This document shows positions 62,212-64,000 of a DNA stretch of 64,000 nt, in pieces; the stretch's first letter is position 1, and each line of letters opens with the position of its first letter. The stretch comes from Isoetes taiwanensis (taxonomy: Eukaryota; Streptophyta; Lycopodiopsida; Isoetales; Isoetaceae): positions 10,568,448 through 10,632,447 of the forward strand of contig JAJEKV010000012.1 in the NCBI GenBank assembly GCA_021234155.1, given 5' to 3'. The notes beneath the pieces were generated by a model that was not told where the DNA came from, made no database searches, and saw only the letters and a list, made by a program, of their open reading frames with translations. Made by a program: the position numbers and the translations under genes.

Positions 62212-63178
62212 CCCCTACGAGTTTGCCTATTTACCAAAATGCCCTTATGAGTTTTAAAATTACCAAATTGCCCTTGTTTACAGCATACAATGTATATACA
62301 TACAGCTAAATTACCAAAATGTCGCCGTGACTATACCAAATACAAGCGTACATCCTCAGCGGTACATTAAGCCTGTAAATCGGCAAAAAAAGGAAAGGAT
62401 CGCCGGAAGGAAAAGATCGCGGCATTTGATGTTCCTTAACAGCTCGGTTATGAATTTCGAGCATAAGCATGGGTTTGCCGCGGTTACGCAATGCAATATG
62501 TTGGATCATGCAACGAAATTAGGAAATCGAGGTAAGTTTTACGAAGATTCAATTGTTTTTTCTTGGTTTCTAGAACCGATTTGTATGAGCCGATTAGAGA
62601 CCACCTTCTTTTGGTTTCTAGAATCGAGATAAACTAAAGACTACAAAGAAATTGCCCACCAAAATCTAAAACTTGGACATAAATTCAACTCAAGCAACCC
62701 GGTTGTGATTCACATTACGCCATTCTATATTTTCGATTCATTGGCCAAAGATCCTTACGGTGGATCGTGTATTTTGTGTATAAGAAGATAAAATTTGTTA
62801 TGATCTGTTCTTGAGCGATTAAATATGTAACAGGGGAAGGAGGAGCTAAGCCTTCATCAAAGGAACTCATTTGGTACTATTTCGTTAAGATCCATGGAAT
62901 GCGAAATAATAGAGCCTGAAAAATCGAGAGCATGAATTTTAATGAAGAATTAAGTTCAGTTCTTTGTTCTTAGAAAAATAAGATCAACAAGCGCAATATT
63001 TATTCTAAATTACATTTGTAAAATGTTGGCGAGTTATTCATGCGGTGAGTGTTTGCATTATATGATGAACTTTCAGCCCTGTTTATCGCTTTATTTCCCT
63101 TTTTCAGCCTTGTTGTATATCGCGGGACAATCACGGGCGGGGATGAGAAGTGGTAGCTCGCGGTGGTAAGTACATGTT
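62212..63178 (+). mobile_element. MULE array unit 3, 5' part only
   Basis: Matches the first 960 bp of units 1 and 2, up to GGTAAGTACATGTT, then turns into unrelated sequence. No transposase coding exon is included. It has the strongest CAG/CTG-site divergence of the three units. Confidence 0.9.
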
Positions 63179-63750
63179 GTCGTCGATTCGGCGTAGCGGT
63201 CGCCATTCTAACTCAAGGCGAGCATGCATGCATTGCATCGTTGCATGCATACATCGCATGCGTTTTGAACGTTCTTGCCGGGTTGATTTTGCTACTTATT
63301 GCGGAGTTCTTCATGTCGGCGTTTCGCCGAGCGCTTCCTCTTCTCTCAGCGTTACCTTATTCTCTTTGAATTTTTTCGAGGCGGGGGGGGGCTTCTTCTG
63401 CTTTGGTTTGGCTAATTGGCGTTGCTTTCTTTTGTCCTTTCAGGCCTTTAGCCTTCATCCTGTGACCTTAGATCACCGATCCCTGGTTTGTTAAGGAAGT
63501 CCTTTGGTATTGGTGGCTGTTGGTTTCATGCGAGTCGCGGTCTGCAAGAATAATCGTCGATTGGCGTAGCGAATCGCCATTCTTAACTCAAAGGCATGCA
63601 TGCATATACATCGCGTTGCATGCATGCATCGCTAATGCATTTTGGGCCGTTCTTCGGGTTGGGCGTTTGCTGCTTGTGCGGAGTTCTTCATCGGCGTTTC
63701 ATCCGGTAGCTTCCTCTTCTCTTTGGTACCTTATTCTCTTTGAACCCACC
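63179..63750. repeat. Tandem duplication, about 372-bp period
   Basis: The segment TCGTCGATT(C)GGCGTAGCG...CCTTATTCTCTTTGAA occurs at about 63180-63371 and 63552-63744. Both copies contain GCATGCATGCA runs and GCGGAGTTCTTCAT. ORFs across it have no recognised domain. Confidence 0.75.
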
Positions 63751-64000
63751 CTCCCCCCTTCTTTGTTTTTATATTTTGTACAAGTTACGTTTATCATGTT
63801 TTCCACCGGTGGGTGATGCTTTCCACCTATTGGGTGATGCTATTCTTTGGTATGTTTCTCGTTTGTTGTGTTGGTGATGTGCGAAGTACGGGTTGGCGGC
63901 GCCATCGTTTTGACTTCTCCATCGCGGGGGGTTTTGGGGCGATTCTATGCCTTACGTTTTGTCTAAGCCCCTTGCCGAAGGCTTATCACTAGGGTTTTCC
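63751..64000. other. Unassigned window end
   Basis: GT-rich DNA with a duplicated CCACC(G/T)(G/A)TTGGGTGATGCT-like motif near 63805-63840. No gene recognised; truncated by the window edge. Confidence 0.5.

Overview
This window is nuclear DNA of a land plant. The evidence is a many-exon NADP-isocitrate dehydrogenase gene, PPR gene fragments of the plant organelle-editing type, a eukaryotic tRNA-Thr with internal A and B boxes, a chromovirus, MuDR-like transposons, and long AT-rich intergenic DNA. The mix of elements (non-LTR elements joined to (TC)n tracts, a tyrosine-recombinase retrotransposon, a Penelope-like reverse transcriptase) is unusual for flowering plants. I infer a seed-free plant such as a fern or lycophyte, but the sequence does not prove this.

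Layout. 0.8-2.9 kb: remnant of a MULE-type transposase gene with a SWIM zinc finger, minus strand. A GC-rich minisatellite lies before it at 0.24-0.35 kb and after it at 3.7-4.7 kb. 5.8-6.5 kb: Penelope-like RT fragment. 11.3-14.0 kb: NADP-isocitrate dehydrogenase, about 15 coding exons, apparently intact. 17.8 kb: tRNA-Thr(CGU). 19.0 kb: a perfect 29-bp inverted repeat. 19.4-20.1 kb: PPR pseudogene. 22.3-23.1 kb: RarA/WRNIP1-like AAA+ ORF that lacks key catalytic residues. Host genes end here.

24.8-55.1 kb is a nest of retroelements. Six non-LTR (LINE) copies, all on the plus strand, are named A, C, B, E, a short tail copy, and D in genomic order. Copy A is interrupted by an 895-bp PIF/Harbinger-type element with a TTA target duplication. 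Copy C is split by a 6.0-kb DIRS-order element with gag, RT-RNase H and tyrosine recombinase genes, which carries a PPR gene fragment between its split repeats. 37.1-43.0 kb holds an internally deleted Ty3 chromovirus with one complete LTR. 43.2-44.3 kb resembles the Myb-like accessory gene of Harbinger transposons. From 44.8 to 55.1 kb, copies B, E, the short copy and D lie head to tail, separated by 120-190-bp (TC)n tracts. Copies C, B, E, the short copy and D share the same 3' stem-loop and a pentanucleotide tail running into (TC)n.

55.3-63.2 kb is a tandem array (about 3.45-kb period) of a MuDR-like transposon with 75-bp terminal inverted repeats. Copy 1 has an almost complete transposase gene. 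Copies 2 and 3 differ from it mainly at CAG and CTG sites, in a pattern that looks like a sequencing artefact. The last 0.8 kb holds another tandem duplication.

How the parts relate: there is no operon or pathway. Apart from isocitrate dehydrogenase, the tRNA and perhaps the AAA+ gene, the window is made of mobile elements nested in one another, and that nesting gives a relative insertion order.
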